Source of the DNA: Garcia nutans
Taxonomy: Eukaryota > Streptophyta > Magnoliopsida > Malpighiales > Euphorbiaceae
Length of the DNA: 64,000 nucleotides
Assembly: GCA_947685225.1 (NCBI GenBank)
Contig: CANTUV010000035.1
Coordinates: 41,912,001-41,976,000, forward strand
Reading direction: 5' to 3'
Made by a program: the position numbers and the translations under genes. Every line of letters begins with the position of its first letter. The first letter of the stretch is position 1. This document shows positions 26,038 to 37,968 of the stretch, piece by piece. The notes below the pieces were generated by a model, which made no database searches, was not told where the DNA came from, and was given only the letters and a program-made list of their open reading frames with translations.

Positions 26038-27027
26038 ACATGGATTGAAATGGAAGGGCAAAAAGGCTATGACAGCAAGACATTTACAACGAGAATCCAT
26101 TAATAATGGAGTCGCAAGATCTGCTGCCAGAGATGTTATGTTGTCCTAAGCAAGCTCATCCACTGTTGCTAATCCAAAGAACAAATAAAGATCAATTTTG
26201 TTTATGTTAGCTAATTAGTATTTTGTCTGCCAGTTTGTCAACTAGTTCATGTGTAAGGTATTTTTCAGGTTATCCAAACTTGTATTTCATAGATGTAACA
26301 AACTTGGGCAATGCAAATGGGAAGTGGTATTTAACAAATTCTGTGATATTTGATGCATTCTGATACTATTTTTGGGCAGGATTTTTATTGAATTATCAAA
26401 ATTATTTGTTTATTTTACCAAACTTAGTTTGCAGTTTGTCATCAATATTATAGCAACTGCATAACTAGCAGCTAGCAAAGTATGCAAGTGTTGTAGTAAT
26501 ATTCCAACAACTGCACAACCTGTAATATTAAAATTCCAACACTGAAGATTCTATAGCCACACTACAGATTAACACTAAACATAAATCCCTGCAACCAATG
26601 GTGTAGATCAATACTAAACATCACCCCTTCAGCCATCACTACATATCCACAACAACACACTACAGATCATGCAATATACAAATTTCCAACACTAAAAGAT
26701 TCTGCATTAACTATCAAACCAGAGAAATTTTGTATTAAATATTAAACTAGAGACAACAAAAAAATATATAAAAATATCAAATCACCATGTTAAATACCAA
26801 AATATCAGTTTCTTTCATTACCCGTACTAATATTCATTACAAAAAATCAGAGACAATCTAAGCCAACTTACATTAATAGAAAATCACCAAACTATGGAAT
26901 ATTATGAAATTCCTAACAACTAGAGGCAATCTAAGCCAACTTCCCAATAGCTAATATGAGCATAAAGAAAAAACCCTAGCAGTATAGCCCTATTGCTCCT
27001 CCATGTTGCCTTTGTACTTCTTTTTCT

Positions 27028-27343
27028 TCAAATTTTTTTTATCTTTAGAAGCAACCCACTTATCACATTCCTAGAATGATCAGTCATAGGAGGATCCAAC
27101 CACATGAAGAAGTTTCATGCTTCATCGGCCTAATAATCAAGAAGAAAAATGCACAAATTAAACAAAATTACCAGTAATATAGTTTACTAATTTAAAGTAT
27201 TTAATAGAAATTCAACTCACCCCATATTTTAAACAACCAAAAAATCTCCTTCCAGGATTTGATTCTGTCCAAGAAGGCCTAATGGTACTTGCTTCACCAC
27301 AATGGCATATAGGAATTAGGGTTTCATTTGAGTTAAGATCCAT
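27028..27343 (-). pseudogene. GRF-type zinc-finger gene inside the MULE
   Basis: Exon 1 is 27343-27221 (ATG at 27343; CHCGEASTIRPSWTESNPGR then FFGC), with donor GTGAG. Exon 2 starts at 27129 after TTATTAG and continues with NFFMWLDPPM. This is the GRF zinc-finger signature (CxC, then NPGRxFxxC, then C-x-FFxW), a family thought to bind single-stranded nucleic acid. The codon before NFF, where the last Cys ligand is expected, is TGA. The gene is convergent with the transposase, like mudrB relative to mudrA in MuDR. A solo LTR sits 36 bp upstream of the ATG. Its role in transposition is unknown. Confidence 0.75.
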
Positions 27344-27378
27344 GTCGAGCGAATAAACTGAAGAAGGGAGAATGAAGA

Positions 27379-29595
27379 TGTGAGCGGGGATTTTCGCCCC
27401 CACTCCCGATGGAATGGTTCTTGCGACTTCTGCACTGTTTAGGCTCGGGGCCTTAGAGAACACGGACCTAAGTCCGGAGAAAATGGAGTCGCCACCCGAA
27501 CGGGCCGGGAAAAAGAAAGGGGTGGATGACTCGATTCCTAAGGAATCCCCAACCCCCTAATGGGTTCGGAAAGTTGGGTACGTGTGGGGAAGATGAGAAA
27601 TGGCCCAGCACCCCCACAACGCCCGGTTCATTGGAACAGGCCTCCTTTACAGGTCTTAATATTATAAAATTCTTAAGTATAATAATATTATCCATATTAC
27701 ACATAATAATTAAAAGAAAGCATCATTATATTAAAATCAAAGCAATGTCCAAATAAAGCAAATAAATGGACACCCATCCAAGGATGGAAACATGTCCTTA
27801 CATCACATGCCTAAATAGGACACTCACCAAAAGGTAGAAACATGCCCTTTACATAGGTTCTAAAATAGAAAAGCAAATTAAATTATATGATGTTTAACTA
27901 ATGAGGTTATACCCACCAAGTGGAAACATACCTCTTACAACTTTTGGAAATCTAAATTAATTGATAAAAGTAAATAATCATTCGTCATAAATAAATCATT
28001 CATCAAAGCTATTAATCAAAATATAAAATAAACATCCATCCAAGATAAACTAAATAAATCAAGTATTGAAATTAAATTAAAGCATAAGAGATAAATCAAA
28101 GCATAATCAAGTATAGAATTGAATAAAACAAATAAAAGTTCAATTATAGCTACTGTGACTTTTTATGGAATTAAAATAGATTAGGGTTTTATATTTTAAA
28201 AGGTTGGTAAGATTCTTTGATTAACTAAATTAATATTTGAATGATGAAATCATCAAACTAGAGTTTTAGACACTTTAAAATACTTTGATTTGTGATTTTT
28301 GGTTATTGGGTTTCTAAGCTACTGTGTAAAATTTATGTTTTTATGTTTTTATGTTTTTTAATGTTTTAAAAGGATTAGGGTTCATAAAAATTAGGGTTTA
28401 AGGTTATAAAAGGATTAGGGTTCATTATGTTAGGTTTAAAAGTTGAATTTTGCATTTTAGGATTTAGAATTTATGGTTACGGGTGATTTGTTAATTTTAA
28501 GGTTTGGAAAAAATAATTTGATAATTTCATGAAGTTTTATGAATTTAAACAAACGTATTGAAGTTTTTATAAGTAGAAAAAATATTTTTTAAGGCTTTTT
28601 GAATGAAATAGAACCTAGTTTAAAGTTTTGAAAGAAACAAAATCAAATTTTGGTTTTGTTGAAGAATATGTTCAATTAGAGTTTTAAGATTTTAAGTCTT
28701 TTTGGAAAATAAAGTAACGTTTTAGTGTTTTTAACTTTGGAAAACTAAATTAAAGTTCTAAGATTTTAACTTTTGAAAAACACAAAAATCCAAGTTTTAG
28801 CTATTGTGTAAAAAAAATTAAAGAAAAAACACATACCTTCTTTTGATGATTCCTCCAAAAACAATTCTTCTTGGATGAACTAGCTCCAAAGACAAACCTT
28901 TTTTTGCCTTTGAATTGCTTAAATCGTGATGCTGCTGTTCTAGAAAAAAGGTTGAATTGAATTGCTTCTTTTCCTTCCTTGATTTGGTTTCAAATTTTCC
29001 AAGCTACTGTTGGATTTTTGTCTCCCCTAAATTAATTGCCTTTGGTCGTTGTTTATAGTGGTTTGAGGTTGTTTATTCCTAATTAGTTAAGGTAAGTAAT
29101 ATTAATAAAAAAAGAAACCAAAACCTAATTGGATTAGGTTTCAAAAAATTTGCGTCGGAAAATTTGCGCTGCCGAAAAAAATTGCCACAGGAAAAAATGC
29201 GCTAGCGAAAAAATTTTGCTGCAGAAATCTGCGGCAGCACGCGCGGAGTGGGCCCGTAAGCTATTTCACAGGCAAAAAATTTCTGCGTGGCTATTTCGCA
29301 CGCAGAAAATTTCTGCGTGCGAAATAGCACAGTGATTTCGCCCGCAGGAATTTCCTGTTGGCGAAATGCCCACGGGCCCAAGCGACGATTTTTTCGTCGC
29401 CGATTTTTTTGACTCTGATTTTTATTTTTATTTTTTGACTTTTATTTGTTTATTTCTATTTTTTATTAATAAAAATTAGATACTAAAGCAATAATTATTT
29501 AATGAAAATTATTTTGGACCAATTAGACAACAAAAATCATTTTAGACTAAATAAAACATATTGCACCGGATTGGGTAAAAAATTAAGGGTCTACA
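27379..29595 (-). mobile_element. Solo LTR, family L, copy B
   Basis: 2217 bp; plus-strand ends TGTGAGCGGGG and GGGTCTACA. It is flanked by a perfect 5-bp target duplication GAAGA (27374-27378 and 29596-29600). No internal coding region is present, so it is a solo LTR left by LTR-LTR recombination. Same family and orientation as copies A and C and the reverse of the Tat LTR at 58504. It lies in the 5' leader of the GRF gene and carries strong palindromes at 29290-29328 and 29335-29367. Confidence 0.92.
29290..29328. repeat. Perfect 39-bp palindrome in solo LTR B
   Basis: Two 19-bp arms (gctatttcgcacgcagaaa and its exact reverse complement) around one central base. A second, imperfect palindrome follows at 29335-29367 (atttcgcccgcagga against tcctgttggcgaaat). 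They lie about 265 bp from the LTR start, the same place as the Tat LTR hairpin at 37969. Confidence 0.9.
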
Positions 29596-29814
29596 GAAGA
29601 CCACAGAGAAGAAGCACACAATGAAGAAGGAAGAAATTTTGTTTCAGAACAAAGAGAGAAAGAAATTTTAGAAATTGGAAAATTAGGGATTCAATTTATT
29701 GTAAAAAATATATCCATTGTATACCTTTTAGAGAGGAAGCTCAATCAGATTGCCACGTTACCTGTTCATATTGACACATGGTATTTTTTTTATACTCATC
29801 ACTTGTTGGTCCTT

Positions 29815-29962
29815 GCATGAACTCCACACATCTGCTGACAATGCAAGTGTGCATTTAAATGCAATGAAAAAAGGAAGTTTAAGGAGCTAAGTGGTTAAAA
29901 TAAAAGTTCAGAGGGCTATGTGACCAAACATGTAAAGTTGAGGGGGGTTAGATATGCATTTA
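29815..29962 (-). repeat. Right terminal inverted repeat of the MULE
   Basis: The reverse complement of this stretch matches the left end; the outer word is actttacatgtttggtcaca. The exact last base is uncertain in the T-rich flank. Confidence 0.75.
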
Positions 29963-30099
29963 TTTATTTATTTTTTTTATATATAAAGGTGTGTATGAAA
30001 TATAATTTAACATTAGTTAAAATAAATTATGATTTAAATTAATTAATTATTTTTTAATTATATAAAATTTTAATTATATGATTATATATAAATTATGTT

Positions 30100-31110
30100 T
30101 CATTTATATGGTAAGTATATGTTGTTTTATGTAACATATATGGACATATAACAACATATATTAGTTTTTATATTGATATTTTATTGCAAATCAACCGACA
30201 TATATTGTTGTATATAATATATATGAACATATAACAACAAATATTAATTGAATATGATATTTTTTTTGCAAATTAACTAATATATGTTGCTATATGTAAT
30301 ATATATTAACATTTATCAACATATATTGGCATATATCGATATATGTTAGTTTGTATATTATTATTTTACGGCAAATCTGATATATGTTGTTATATATAAC
30401 ATATATCAACATATATTAATATTTTTATTGCAAATCAACTGATATTTGTTGTTATATGTAACATATATTAATATAAATCAACATATATTAGTTTGTATAT
30501 TAATATTTTATTACAAATCAACTGATGTATATTGTTATATGTAATATATATTAACATATCTCAATATATATTAGTTTGTATATTGATATTTTATTATAAA
30601 TCAACTGATATATATTATTATATATAACATATATCAATATATATTAGTTTGTATATTAATATTTTATTACAAATCAACCTATATATGTTGTTATTTATAA
30701 TATATATCAATATATATTAACATATATTAGTTTGTATATTGACATTTTATTACAAATTATCTGATATATGTTGTTAAATATAACATATATCAACATATAT
30801 TAGTTTGTATGTTAATATTTTATTGCAAATTAACTGATATATGTTATTATATGTAACATATATCAATATATATTAGTTTGTATATTGATATTTTATTACA
30901 AATCAACTGATATATATTGTTGTGTATAACATAAATCAACATATATTAGTTTGTATATTGATATTTTATTATAAATCAACTTATATATATTGTTATATGT
31001 AACATATATCAACATATATTAGTTTGTATACTAATATTTTATTGCAAATCAACTAATATATCTTGTTATATGTAACATATATCAACAAATAACAATATAT
31101 AATTTTTATA
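30100..31110. repeat. AT-rich minisatellite, 73/83-bp units
   Basis: About 12-13 tandem units, each with 'ttattacaaatcaactgatat', 'gttatatgtaacatatatcaa' and 'atattagtttgtatattgat' blocks. Starts of the 'caaatcaac' word near 30596, 30669, 30752, 30825, 30898, 30971 and 31046 give spacings of 73, 83, 73, 73, 73 and 75 bp. The longer units carry an extra 'aacatatatt'. Units contain self-complementary words (atatgttg/caacatat), so each can fold. It begins about 140 bp beyond the right end of the MULE. No coding potential. Confidence 0.9.
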
Positions 31111-31669
31111 GTTTATGTTAAAATTACTTTTAAAATATAAATTAAATAAAATATATTAATATAAATAAAAATTAAATTTTATTTTCAAAATGACAGGATA
31201 CATGGATTTATATGTGTATTTATTACATATAAATATAATTTTAATATAAATATTTTTAATTTAATATTTAAAAAATTTATTTTAAATTTAAAGGATGAAA
31301 GAACAAAAGAAAAGAAAAACAAATATTAAAGTTATACAAAACCTTATGCCAAAAACAAATAGTGGTCAGAAACCTTAAACATAAAGAGCGCAACTATAAA
31401 CGATGATGGTCACCATATTTTATACTTTTAAAAAGCAAATTCCATAAAATTGAAAGAATTTTTTAGCAACCATGTAATACCATTATATCTTATATATGTA
31501 CAATACATACACCCAGTATATGTAAAATACGTATATATAATATAAGAATATCGCCGTTCTATCCATTAGAAAATTTACCAAAATTTTTAATAAGATAATT
31601 TGTTGTTTAAAGATAATTTATTTAATAAATAATTATAATATAAGTAATTTAACTATTAAAATATCATTC
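31111..31669. other. AT-rich DNA, no gene recognised
   Basis: Low-complexity AT-rich sequence with several 'tatatgta' words. No coding frame or element end was recognised. Confidence 0.5.
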
Positions 31670-33754
31670 ATTAAAGAAATCTTTGAAAAAAATTTACAAG
31701 AGTTTTGTCTGTAATTTGGACATCTCTCAAAATCACAATCACACAACCTGTATAAAGCAAACACTCCCAAAAATATATATTTATCTAATTCTCCAATATT
31801 TCTCCAAAAATATACAACATCTAAAGATTATTTGATAATATATACAATATGTATTTCAAATATATACAATACTTAACCAAACCTTTAAGTTTATATCGTT
31901 TTTATATGAGATCATAATGTATGCAAACATGATAAGTTTAACGAAAACAAGTATTTACATGCTATGAAGGCAAAGTCTGGTTCTATGGCAAAAGAACAAA
32001 CTTCAAGAGCTAAACCAAACACCTAAACCTTGTAAGATCTAGCAGGACTCTCAACCTCTACCCTGTTACCTATGCGATAGAATAAATTATGCTAAGCAAT
32101 AGACTAGCGGTACATACTTTGATAATAAAAGAAACTTATAAAACAATGCAATATGCATTTTCTTTGACAATTACAATGTAGCATGCAAAAGCATTTCTAA
32201 CTTATGCATTATTTTTATAACTCCACCATATAACACAATCACATGCATTGGACCCAAATGACCCTATATAATATTTAGATTTCAGAGATATTATTTTTGT
32301 TTATCTTGACACCCAATGTCTAGCCCGAAAGCAAATAAAATCATGAGTGACTCCCAACGTTTAGCCCGAAGGAAAATATCATCATAATTGACACCAACAT
32401 CTAGCTCTGAAGGCAAATCATATTATATATGCAAATTACCAAACACATAACTCTGGAACAAAATATTATATAAGGCAACACACATTATTCCAAATTATCA
32501 CTTAAGTTAGTCAAGTTCATCATTCCTTCATTTTCTAAAACTTTTTCATCATAAACAACATATTCCTTACCACTTTCATAATTTGGCCATACTATACACA
32601 TTTAATAGCATCAAGCCCTTTCTTTCACAATCAAATGGCCATTTTAAAATGGACTAACAATGCATACCTTATGCATATCACACATTTTAATATATAGCTA
32701 GACACTTTACATGTGAATACTCACATTAAAGTGGCATAACTCAAACATCCACATATAATGTAGCATGCCAATTCACTGCAATTTAATACATAAATACTAA
32801 AGTATGTACTAACCTTCACTCAAGGCACTTCCAAAGCAAGTTTTTACCCCTTTCCTTCACTTTACAATGTTCTTCACTAATTGGATTGGGCAAATCCAAT
32901 TACTCAACTCCTATCCACATTATGAGTTTAAATAATTTATAAGAATCACATTTCTATACACTTTAACCAATTAAACTTAATTTATTACATTCCTATAAAA
33001 TTTCAAGTTTTTGCCCTAATGTACTTTAATTTTAGAAGTCTATTATAATCAATTCCAAATTGAGTTTCAATCTCTTTTATGTCTTTAAAATTATATTATA
33101 ACACAATTTAAGAAATTAAATACAATTAACACCCATTCTTTATCATTTTTTCCATTAAAACCCTAAATTCTCTTCTTCCTTTCTTAAACTTCAACCAAAT
33201 CTAATATTTTCTTCAATATAACCTTAAAATCATTTCTTTTATATCAAATTAACATAATTCAAAGCCATCTTATGAATTAACACATCTTTCATCAAAAATT
33301 GAATTTCTACATAATCTAAAAATTCAAGGAAACTTCTTAAATTTGAAAGAAACCTTACTTACCTCTTGTAAAACCTCCAAAATCACCCTTGGTTCTTAAA
33401 AATTTGATGAAATATTGAGTATTTGAAAGCAAAAATTTCTCCCCTCTCCCATGGAGAATATCGGCCTAAAGGAGAGAGGAGAAGAAGAAGATGGAAATTA
33501 TGTTTTTTATTTTCTTTCTTCTTAAATTCCTAGCCATATATATATATATTTAAATAAATAAATAAATAAATAATTATTAACAATTATATTTTATCTTTCA
33601 CCATTAAAAATTTATTTTAATTTTCATTTCTTTTATTCATTAGTATTCATTATTTTATTATTATTATTTTTAACTTTTTACTTTTACCTTTTTGGCTTTT
33701 TACTATTTTTACCCTTTACTAATAACATTTATATGTTAGGTATATTTAACATAT
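31670..33754 (-). repeat. LTR-like block on the minus strand
   Basis: The left part matches 16795-17060. The middle (31960-32120) matches the start of the window in reverse complement. A cluster of 'ctagcccgaa' words follows near 32320-32410, and a C/T-rich tract (tctcccctctccc ... ggagagaggaga) at 33437-33484 can fold back on itself. There is no open frame. This looks like an old LTR of about 2 kb read on the minus strand; the ends are not resolved. The nested stack starts directly to its right. Confidence 0.4.
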
Positions 33755-34107
33755 TATGAGCGGGGATTTTTACTCCTATTTACGGTGGAATGGTTCTTGG
33801 AACTACGACACTACTAGGCTCTGGGCCTTAGAGAACACAGGCCTAAACCCAGAGAAATGGAGTCGCCACTTGGATGGGCGGGGAAGGAAAAGAAAGGGGT
33901 TGATGACTCAATTCCTAAAGAATTCCCAACTCCCTATTGGGTTCAGAAAGTTGGATATACATGGGGAATGTGAGAATAACCCATCACCCCTATGACACCC
34001 AGTTTATTAGAACCGACCTCCTTTTTAGGTCTAAACATTATTAAAATCTTAAATATTATGACATCACCCATATTACATACAATTTAAAAGAAATAAACAT
34101 CCACCAT
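33755..34107 (-). mobile_element. Family-L LTR, copy C, first part
   Basis: Starts TATGAGCGGGG and aligns with the first 350 bp of copies A and B, including ggagtcgccac and gattcct..aggaattc words. It stops at the left end of the Athila-like element and resumes at 63755, so it is the outermost level of the nested stack. Whether it is a solo LTR or part of a full element cannot be told, because it runs off the window. Confidence 0.85.
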
Positions 34108-35982
34108 TGTTGCGCTCGAATTAAGTACTACTACAAAGCGACACTCGCAAGTATATGTGGTAATTGTAGCAACGGTGATCACCCCAAGGTCATCTCACAA
34201 GGAAGGTGTTGTTCGTAATAATTTGATTAAAACAATTAATTTTAAATGAACGAGTGTGATGATTGCAATATTGTTGAAGTTGTAATAAAATTAAAATAGC
34301 GAGTCAGAGTTATCGGTATGCTTAGAATTGGTTTAATTCTTGGAATGGTGCCTAGGGTTGTAGGTCAACTTAATCAAAGCTTAATTCTCAAATTATCTAT
34401 TAATATAACCTTGTAAATTAATTTGTTCCTTGAATTTAATTAGTCAATTACCAATTCATTAGTTTTCACATTCATGAATTAATAATAACCAATTGTTTTG
34501 AGTTTGCAAATTAATAAACCCTAGAACTTATATTTCTAATTCATTCTTAGGGTAGTTGATTATATAGTTTCGATATCGAATTTCACCACTCGGTCCATCA
34601 TCCAATATTAAAAGATTAATAGGTAGCTAATCTATCAACCTAACATTCAATACAATACAATTAACCAACAACAAAGTACATTAATGGAAATATCAAATCA
34701 AGGCATTCAATCAAATCTGCTACAAACTCTAGGCATGAGTAAATTAGCTCAACATCATCAATTTAAAACAAACATTCATCTCAATATAGATCAAATCACA
34801 ATTGTCCATTGAAATATTAATTCTCTTAATAAACAAAAACAATCTAGAAATGAATTAAAAGAGAGAATAGAAAAACTCCTTGTAGATGCCAAGAGTTGGA
34901 CTACTTGTCTTCCTCCTAGCTCCACTTTGATGTTGATGAAGAACTCAAGCCCTCTTCAATTGATGATTCTACCTTTCAAAGATGGAATGGAGCTTTTTCA
35001 AGTCACCAAACCTTCAATGAAGCTTTCTTCAAACCTTAATCTTCAAGAGCTTGTTAACACAATTTATCCCAAAGAACCAAGTTGAAGTGTTGTCAATGGA
35101 AGATGGAGAAAATGGAAATAGAGGATGAGGAAGAGTGTGGTGTCTTCCTCTCCAAGAAGGAGAAGAATGGAATGAAATTGGAGAGTGTCATCCTCTCCAA
35201 ACGTGTGCCTCCTTCTCCCTTCCTCTCCTTTTTAATTCTTTCAAAACACCAAGAATGCTTGCCAACTCACCACACTCGCCTTTGTCTCCCCCTTTTTTCA
35301 TTGTTTAATATTTCTTCCATGAAATTAGACAACCTTTTCCTTATTTTAATATTTCTTTTGGCAAAAGCAAGGTTTTTCCCCCACTTGTCCTCTAATTTGT
35401 GTAAGATAATTCAAAGATGCCATAGGTGACATGGCCAAGCCATGAGTGGCTTAGCCATGTTTCTTACTTTTCTTGGGACACGACCAAGCTTACTGGCCGT
35501 GTCCATGGCTGCCGTTCCTTCTTTCCTTCATCTTAAGCTGTGACATGGCCAAACTCCTGGCCATGTCATGTGACAAGACCAGTGGCTTGGCCATGTCTCT
35601 TGCCAGTGTCTCCTTCTGCCTTCTTTCTTTTCTTTCTTTGGTTTTGTTCTTTAGGTGAGACACAGCCAGTGGCTTGGCCATGTCTCCTACCTATGTCAGT
35701 CTTTGCCTCAATTTCGTTGAGGGACACTACCAAGCCAACTTGACTTGGCCGTGTCTCTTGTTTGCTCCTTGTCTTAGTGAGTGACACGGCCAAGCTTGCT
35801 TTAACTTGGCCGTGTCTTGCTTGATTCATGCTCTTCCATCATTGTTTTGATCCATCCAAGGAGTTTTTGCACTTTAACCTAAAACCAACACTTCAAACAA
35901 GTTTTAAACACAAATCAAATGAAAAATTAACTAAAAATAAATAATATTACTTTTAAAAATACAATCATAAATGATCTAAACA
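34108..35982 (-). repeat. 3' LTR of the Athila-like element
   Basis: Plus-strand ends are TGTTGCGCTC and GATCTAAACA. It contains the seven-hairpin array at 35428-35817. Open frames inside (for example 35082-35429) are matched in the other LTR without protein-like conservation and are not genes. Confidence 0.85.
35428..35817. repeat. Array of seven imperfect inverted repeats (gacacggccaag / cttggccgtgtc)
   Basis: Inverted pairs start near 35428, 35476, 35542, 35572, 35659, 35723 and 35782, each 26-36 bp, separated by C/T-rich spacers. The partner LTR has six counterparts at about 63252-63583, several closer to perfect. Read in the direction of the element, the array lies roughly 160-560 nt into the LTR, that is in U3, where enhancers sit. 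Confidence 0.85.
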
Positions 35983-37414
35983 AATACCCAACACTTAATT
36001 CCTTGCTTGTCCCCAAGCAAGGTTAAAATCAAAACAAACAAAACAAGAAAAATTTAGTTAAGTTCAAGAGTTATAAGGATGTATTAAGACTTCCCTTTCC
36101 CTAAAGCCGCAATCAATATCAAATCGAACAAAATCAATACCTATGCAATTTAGTGGCTTTCCATGCATAACCAATATTGTCACTCCCTCACCAACTCTTA
36201 AATTTTTTTGATCATAATGGTGTTCACACTCATAACAATCAATGAAAGAATATCGCCATAGGCTTGCTTATCAATCAAATCTCCACCACCTAATTACAAT
36301 CAAGCATCAATCATAAGGTCTTTCATTGGGTTGTAATGGGGCTAAGGTAAAGGCATAGCATTTAGAAAATGTGAGCTTATTCATTAAGTTCAAGAGCACT
36401 CCAAGAATAAAGTAATCGATCATATGTATAACCCAACAATCCCAAAACATCTTCCTCCGACCCACCCCTTGATATTAAAGAGCTTTTCAAGGGAACTCTC
36501 TTATTGTAATGATTATTCTCAAACTTATTCCAACCCTACGAAAAAGAACAACTTCTTTTATTATTTTATTATTTTATTTATATATTTTATATATTTTATA
36601 TTTTATATTTTTGTTTTGTTTTTTTAAAGTAGGGTTTGCAACTAAAGAAGATAATAATTTATAATTTTGAACACACTAAATTTATCCCCACACTTTATTT
36701 AACACAACACTCAATCATAAACGCTCTTAAAATTCTCTTGACCTAATGCAAGGGTAATAGTTAAAACAACAAGGTTTAAGCTAATGGTGTTGTGAAAAAG
36801 AAAGAAAAGGAAAAATAAAATAAGCTCAAAATTGGCTAACTAAGGTCGAATATAAGGTTGGTCTATTTAAGCTAAAATGGGTTCACCTAATTGCCTTAAT
36901 CATATTAATAACTAATTGAAATTTTTATGTAGTCTTAAAATGTATGTCAAAGCAAGTTCTAGCAATTCATTAATCAAAGATGTTCACACACAAAAAGAAT
37001 AATAAGTTGGTGTCCAACTTAATAGGCTCAATTCCTCACAAGTTTAAATGTGATGCAAAGAATTACCATCAAAATTGATAATAAGCACCAATTCTGATCA
37101 ATTCTCAAATTCATGCTTTAAAAATTCAAAGGTCATCTATCACAATCTTATAACAATTGAACTTTTCAAAATTCATTTATTCAAATAAAAATATTACAGT
37201 ACTAAAACTTAAAACAAAAACAAGTTAAAATTCATTTATAATAATTGAACTTTCCAAAATTCATTTATTCAAATAAAAACATTACAGTACTAAAACTTAA
37301 AACAAAGATAAGTTAAAAGTAAAAAATGCACCCCACACTTAAAGATTCACATTGTCCCTAATGTGAGCATGCATAATTTAAAAGAGAGAGAGTTCAGATA
37401 AAACCTGATTTCCA
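35983..37414 (-). other. Non-coding 3' region of the Athila-like element
   Basis: Lies between the RT fragment and the 3' LTR. Next to the LTR the minus strand reads ttggggacaagcaaggaatt and then aagtgttgggt, which resembles the usual sequence before Athila 3' LTRs and may hold the polypurine tract. A tandem duplication of about 88 bp is at 37152-37325. No gene was seen. Confidence 0.6.
37152..37325. repeat. Tandem duplication, about 88 bp x 2
   Basis: The block attgaactt-tcaaaattc ... tactaaaacttaaaacaaa is repeated with few differences (starts near 37155 and 37243). Confidence 0.8.
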
Positions 37415-37702
37415 TCATTTCCATATGCGATATGAAGTGCTCCTTCCATCCATAATGCAATTGTCGCCCATTTGTGAGAAGATGAATAGAATGCAACTCC
37501 GAAAGGTACCTAATGTATTGTAAAGCTTAGGTAGCATCCTTGGAAGAGCAATTGTCCAAAGAAAACATGTGAAGGTTGTCTTGCGGTGATCCTCCAATGC
37601 TATAGGAACTTGGTAAAAACCTTTTTCAATATGCAACATGGTTATATCCATTTTTTGCTCCTCCTCACCATTGAGAGTGGAAGAGATGATCATTTTTTGC
37701 AT
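37415..37702 (-). pseudogene. Reverse-transcriptase fragment, Athila-like element
   Basis: The peptide GFYQVPIALEDHRKTTFTC followed by a degenerate stretch ending FSQMGDNCIMDG corresponds to the RT palm of Athila elements. The catalytic YxDD segment is not recognisable. Everything between gag and this point, and all of integrase, is missing. A remnant only. Confidence 0.75.
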
Positions 37703-37968
37703 ACTGTTCTCCCCAACTGTAGACCCTTAATTTTTGACCTAGTCCGGTCCAATATATTTTAATTAGTCCAAAATAATTTTTGTGTTGTCTAATATATTTT
37801 AATTAGTCTAAAATCATTTTTGTTATCTTAATTAAATAATATTTTCTTTAGTATCTAATTTTTAATAATAAAAAATAAAAAATAATAATAATGAACAAAA
37901 AAAATAAAAATAAAAATAAAAATCGGCGACGAAAAAATCATCGCTGAAAATCAGAGCGGGATGATTGG

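Larger units (their letters stand above)
20357..26149 (+). pseudogene. mudrA-like MULE transposase, interrupted
   Basis: Domains in order: an N-terminal domain of the kind seen in plant MULE transposases (HHGGRF near 20390, stop TAA near 20500); an acidic linker; a MuDR DNA-binding-type domain (about 21225-21560, stop at 21367); the MULE transposase core (21594-22046); a SWIM zinc finger (CRSW...CAHGICV near 22710-22755); a basic PGRPKKARKK stretch; a zinc knuckle CSNCHQ-GHNKKGC near 23010; and a basic C-terminal tail. An intron 22047-22127 is clear (MQK joined to GLVPAIAEE). The first catalytic Asp is Asn in GLNGCFLKG. Further stops lie near 22203 and 22244, and a 24-bp tandem duplication at 22459-22506. 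A solo LTR splits the last exon at 23905. The enzyme would cut and join the element ends in the nucleus; this copy is inactive. Confidence 0.85.
19643..29962 (+). mobile_element. Mutator-like element (MULE) with two convergent genes and two solo-LTR insertions
   Basis: The left end (about 19643-19745) and the reverse complement of the right end (about 29815-29962) match over a long terminal inverted repeat. Shared words include ctttaca-cgt-tggtcaca, ccc-tgaacttt and, further in, atgtgtggagttca-gc. The total is about 10.3 kb, or about 6 kb once the two solo LTRs are removed. It carries a mudrA-type transposase on plus (20357-26149) and a GRF zinc-finger gene on minus (27343-27028). The flanks are T-rich, so the expected 9-bp target duplication cannot be placed. 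Both genes are broken; it could move only with help from elsewhere. Confidence 0.82.

Noticed and set aside
29150..29335. Lys/Ala-rich open frame in solo LTR B
   Set aside because: It overlaps the palindromes of a non-coding LTR; the matching place in other copies has no conserved frame.
23905..29595. Copies A and B as the two LTRs of one element
   Set aside because: Each has its own target duplication (CCATG/ACATG and GAAGA/GAAGA), and the DNA between them is MULE coding sequence.
30100..31110. CRISPR-like repeat-spacer array
   Set aside because: Units are contiguous, AT-rich and similar along their whole length with no unique spacers; this is a plant minisatellite.
35082..35829. Several open frames on both strands, with matches at 62896-63595
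   Set aside because: They recur because both lie in the two LTRs of one element. The frames follow the hairpin array and not a protein family.
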